64,000 nt of DNA from Haliea alexandrii (GTDB lineage Bacteria > Pseudomonadota > Gammaproteobacteria > Pseudomonadales > Halieaceae): positions 59,216 through 123,215 of the forward strand of contig NZ_RFLW01000005.1 in the NCBI RefSeq assembly GCF_003719295.1, read 5' to 3'. The notes under the pieces are model-generated. The model did not search any database. It worked only from the letters and a program-made list of their open reading frames with translations, and was not told the origin of the DNA. Positions within the stretch are counted from its first letter, which is position 1; each line of letters opens with the position of its first letter. Shown piece by piece: positions 61,306-64,000 of this stretch. Made by a program: the position numbers and the translations under genes.

Positions 61306-62624
61306 TGCTTTGCTCCTGCGCTATTCACTGCCGGCGCCGACCGGTCGCGTTCGGCCGCGACCAGGAGATAATCCACCTGTGCCAAAAGCTGCTGCCGCTC
61401 GACCGAGATGGCCAGTGACTCCATGCGTGCATCGAGCTCTGCTATCCGCGCCCGCACGGCCTCGGCGAAGTCACCGTCATCATTGTTGTAGGCCGCGAGC
61501 GCCGCCTCCGCCTGATCAGCCATCTGCGGCAAGAGCTGTTGCTTATACAATGCCTCACGTTCCTGTACGCGTTGCACACGGACCAGAGCTGTTTCCAGCT
61601 CGGCAAGCAGCTGGCGCGCCAGCAACTGGCGATCTGTACGCAGTGCTTCCGCACGGGCCACGGCCGCCCCGACCTGCCTGTCCTGGCGGTCCTCGGTGAA
61701 CAGTGGCAGGTCAACTGTCACGCCCACGCTGAACAGGTCCGCGCGATCGCGACCCAGGGGATCATCATCGCGGTAGCCGTACTGCGCACTGACACCCCAG
61801 GCGGGCTTGTAACCCTGCCGGGCAAGCTCCACTTCGGCGGACATCGCCTCTACCCGCTTGTCGAGCGCCTGCAGCGCGGGGTGGCGGACAATCAAGTCGC
61901 GGTATTGCTGAGTAGCACCAAACGCAGTCGGCGCCTCCACCGAGCCGCTCTCGTCAGACGCGAGCAAGGGCAGCAGCGCGCTGTCGCCGATCCACTCGGC
62001 CATGCGTCGCTGAGCCGCTGCGCGGCGCTCCTGCAACCCGACGAGACGATCTTCAAGCCGCGTGAGCTCCAGCTGTGCCCGCACCAGGTCCTGCTGACGG
62101 GTAGCCCCCAGTGCCGCCGCGTAGCGGAGTCTGGCGGCGTCCGATAGCTGTCTGAAAAGCCCTCGGCTATGCTCCACCAGCACGATGGTCTCCTGCGCCA
62201 GATACGCTGCAAACCACAGCTGCGTCACGGTACGCGCTACCTGCGCGGCACGGTCTGCACGCAGCAGGGGCTCTTGTTCCGCCAGCCGGCTTTTCTGTTG
62301 CGCTGCCAGTGCGCGGCTCTCACCGCGCGGAAACGCCTGGCTCACGCCGACCGTAAACTGGGTCATTGCCTCCTGGTTAATAGCAAAGGTATCCAGCGGT
62401 AAATTCCCGGCCGTCATGTTGATACGAGGATCTGGCAAGCTGTTGGCGGCGACCGCCTCCTCCGACAGCGCCTGCTGTCGGTAGGCGCTACCCGCAAGCC
62501 AGGGGTCGGCGGCAACGGCCAGCGCAATCGCCCGGTCGCGCGTGAGTGCCACCATGTCTGATTGCGCCACCGCCGGCACACACAGCAACAGCAGTGAGCA
62601 GAGAGCTCTCTTTAAAACATTCAT
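61302..62624 (-). CDS. cusC: TolC-family outer-membrane efflux protein (CusC-like)
   Basis: A 440-aa outer-membrane channel subunit with a signal peptide (ALCSLLLLCVPAVAQS) and two TolC repeats rich in coiled coil. The frame is open upstream to 62714, but the ATG at 62624 follows AGGAAAGACA and starts the signal peptide. It lacks the lipobox of E. coli CusC. It is first of the cusCBA genes and coupled to cusB by ATGA. Confidence 0.9.
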   Translation of the reverse strand: MNVLKRALCSLLLLCVPAVAQSDMVALTRDRAIALAVAADPWLAGSAYRQQALSEEAVAANSLPDPRINMTAGNLPLDTFAINQEAMTQFTVGVSQAFPRGESRALAAQQKSRLAEQEPLLRADRAAQVARTVTQLWFAAYLAQETIVLVEHSRGLFRQLSDAARLRYAAALGATRQQDLVRAQLELTRLEDRLVGLQERRAAAQRRMAEWIGDSALLPLLASDESGSVEAPTAFGATQQYRDLIVRHPALQALDKRVEAMSAEVELARQGYKPAWGVSAQYGYRDDDPLGRDRADLFSVGVTVDLPLFTEDRQDRQVGAAVARAEALRTDRQLLARQLLAELETALVRVQRVQEREALYKQQLLPQMADQAEAALAAYNNDDGDFAEAVRARIAELDARMESLAISVERQQLLAQVDYLLVAAERDRSAPAVNSAGAKQ

Positions 62625-62832
62625 TGTCTTTCCTCGAAACCCTTGCTGCCCCACCACACCGGGGCCTGACCAACCGGAACGCCGTGGGATAGCTCGCGCA
62701 ACAACAGGTGGCACCTGCGCCGCGCGCGCATCGGCAAACGGCGGCTGGCAGGGCGCTGATTACGTTTGGGGAGTAGCGAACTCCCGCCGCAATGGGTGTG
62801 AGTCGCCAAATTTCAGGCGCACTAACCCCATG

Positions 62833-63201
62833 TCAGCGGAAAATGGGGGGACGAAATACCGAAACGCCGTCAGCCGACACACACGCGACCGGACTTCCAG
62901 CGTTGAAAATAGTGGAGCAGGGGGAAGTTTCGAGTACCAGGGAGTCAACCAGCGCCGCTCCGGAGGACAGGCAGTGCAGCAGGGAACACTGTAGCGCGTC
63001 ACAGCATGAGTCCTCAGGGGCGCCGGCCTCACCAGCCAAGGTGTGCCCGGCATGATCCATGCCCATTGCAAACTGTGCAGACTCGGGCACACTGCCGGTA
63101 TCCATCATGGTGCAGGGTGCAGACGTAACCGCCCCCAGCCGACCCGCAAAGGCCAGCAGAGCGATGAGCACAACACACAGCTTATACTTGCGCTGCAACA
63201 T
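62833..63201 (-). CDS. Small Cys-rich periplasmic protein of copper clusters (DUF2946/CopL-like)
   Basis: A 122-aa protein with a signal peptide (KLCVVLIALLAFAGRLGA) followed by a Met/His/Cys-rich segment (FAMGMDHAGH, DSCCDALQCSLLHCLSS) and a Pro/Arg end (RPPIFR) as seen in DUF2946 proteins. Such proteins head copper-resistance operons and probably bind or sense copper in the periplasm. It is separated from cusC by 208 bp without another gene. A GAGG site precedes the ATG. Confidence 0.75.
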   Translation of the reverse strand: MLQRKYKLCVVLIALLAFAGRLGAVTSAPCTMMDTGSVPESAQFAMGMDHAGHTLAGEAGAPEDSCCDALQCSLLHCLSSGAALVDSLVLETSPCSTIFNAGSPVACVSADGVSVFRPPIFR

Positions 63202-63294
63202 ACGCCTCGCGGAGCTGGAAACACCTCAATAGGATAGCGGTTCCAGAAAATAGTTCAAACCACGAAACTGCACACATGCAGGAGATAAAGGAAC

Positions 63295-64000
63295 TTGCTG
63301 TCACGTATTACCCGGATCACGGAGCTGCTTCAGCTCAATGGCGCCCTGTTTATTGCTGACATTGGCGCGGCACTGCTGGCGGAAACACCCGTCTATGCGC
63401 CCCTGGTGCTTGAACACCCGGACGCCCACCTGTTCAGTTTCGACGGCGACCCCCGCCAGATAGCGGCGCTGAAAGCCCGCTACGGCAATAAGGCCACCGT
63501 ACTGGAACACTACGTGGGCGATGGCCAAGCACATACTGCCTATGTGTGCGAGGAAACGTCTGGCATGACTTCCCTGTTCAAGCCATCGCCGCGGGCGTTG
63601 AGTTTCTTCAATGGCTTTGACGACTTCGGGCGCGTACTGCGCACGGAGCGCGTGCAAACCGCGCGGCTGGACTCCATTGCGGCAATCGAACGCATCGACT
63701 TTCTGAAAATGGATATCCAGGGCTCGGAGCTGAGCGTGCTGCAACACGGCACGCAAACGCTGCGCGAGTGCCTCGCCATACAGCTCGAAGTCTCCTTCGT
63801 GGGCCTGTACGAGGGGCAACCCACCTTTGGCGACATCGACCAGTGGATGCGTGCCAACGGCTACCTTCCGCACAGTTTCGTCGACGTGAAACGCTGGTCG
63901 ATATCGCCTGTCGTGAGAAACAACAATTTCCGCATCCCCTTCAATCAGTTGCTGGAGGCCGATGCCGTCTATATCAAGGACCCGCTCGCGCTGGAGCACT
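63295..64000 (+). CDS. FkbM-family methyltransferase, cut by the window edge
   Basis: At least 235 residues of a SAM-dependent methyltransferase. The FkbM motif IDFLKMDIQGSEL with upstream DSI and downstream LEVSFVGLY is clear. An in-frame TAA at 63286 and the absence of an early ATG make the TTG at 63295 the probable start, with AGGAG 10 bases before it. It is divergent from the copper operon. FkbM proteins O-methylate sugars or natural products; the substrate is unknown. The 3' end lies outside the window. Confidence 0.8.
   Translation, partial: MLSRITRITELLQLNGALFIADIGAALLAETPVYAPLVLEHPDAHLFSFDGDPRQIAALKARYGNKATVLEHYVGDGQAHTAYVCEETSGMTSLFKPSPRALSFFNGFDDFGRVLRTERVQTARLDSIAAIERIDFLKMDIQGSELSVLQHGTQTLRECLAIQLEVSFVGLYEGQPTFGDIDQWMRANGYLPHSFVDVKRWSISPVVRNNNFRIPFNQLLEADAVYIKDPLALEH

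Noticed and set aside
62542-62994. 150-codon plus-strand frame between cusC and the Cys-rich gene
   Set aside because: Overlaps both neighbouring minus-strand genes, has no ribosome binding site, and the 208-bp gap shows no protein-like signal.
63215-63246. CTGGAA-N20-TTCCAG between the copper operon and the FkbM gene
   Set aside because: Spacing does not fit CueR or CusR sites, and 6-bp arms 20 bp apart are expected by chance.
1-64000. CRISPR arrays, rRNA genes, insertion sequences with transposases
   Set aside because: No regularly spaced repeats, rRNA-like segments or transposase/integrase frames were seen in the window.

Overview
The window looks like the chromosome of an aerobic, GC-rich gammaproteobacterium, most likely a marine member of the Halieaceae/Cellvibrionales group. 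This rests on gene order (rpsF-rpsR-DUF2232-rplI-dnaB, rlmB-rnr, a DnaT-like/lambda P-like pair, ettA, radA), on the many TonB receptors and oxidoreductases, and on protein resemblance. The exact taxon is inferred.

Layout. 1-479: no gene, but a nested inverted-repeat element with a diverged second copy. 480-4773: glyA facing away from ugd, followed by a retropepsin-like protease and an aspartoacylase-like protein, the usual partners of RimK but without rimK. 4770-8989: a tightly overlapping leftward operon for c-di-GMP signalling (outer-membrane barrel, YfiR, a YfiN-like GGDEF-EAL enzyme, secreted cupin) with a CRP/Vfr-type site upstream. 9253-20385: ettA, a PilZ protein, radA, a triple-DnaT-domain protein overlapping a lambda P-like helicase loader, a lipoprotein phosphoesterase, a TPR protein, an AidB-like acyl-CoA dehydrogenase and dnaB. 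20522-26224: ribosomal protein operon, rlmB, rnr and tRNA-Leu(CAG).

26297-56037 is about 30 kb of accessory catabolic genes without housekeeping functions. Its first part looks like a hydantoin/N-methyl amine locus: TonB receptor, HyuA, HyuB and NCS1 permease are divergent from an XRE-cupin regulator across a shared palindromic operator, with a covalent-flavin sarcosine oxidase-type enzyme nearby. The second part is a larger cluster (KstD-like flavoprotein, stand-alone molybdopterin enzyme, two DUF1214-like proteins, sulfotransferase, SDRs, sterol-desaturase-type hydroxylase, LLM flavin/F420 oxidoreductase, beta-hydroxyacid dehydrogenase, aldehyde dehydrogenase, second TonB receptor). It carries a tandem-MarR regulator. 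Two copies of the same palindrome, TTGAC-N5-GTCAA, overlap the -35 boxes of the regulator and of the LLM gene, which defines a likely local regulon. The substrate is unknown; a polycyclic or terpenoid alcohol is a guess.

56090-64000: a terminator closes the block. A copper/silver efflux operon follows (Cys-rich small protein, CusC, CusB, CusA, glutaredoxin-MauE fusion). A divergent FkbM-type methyltransferase runs off the right edge.
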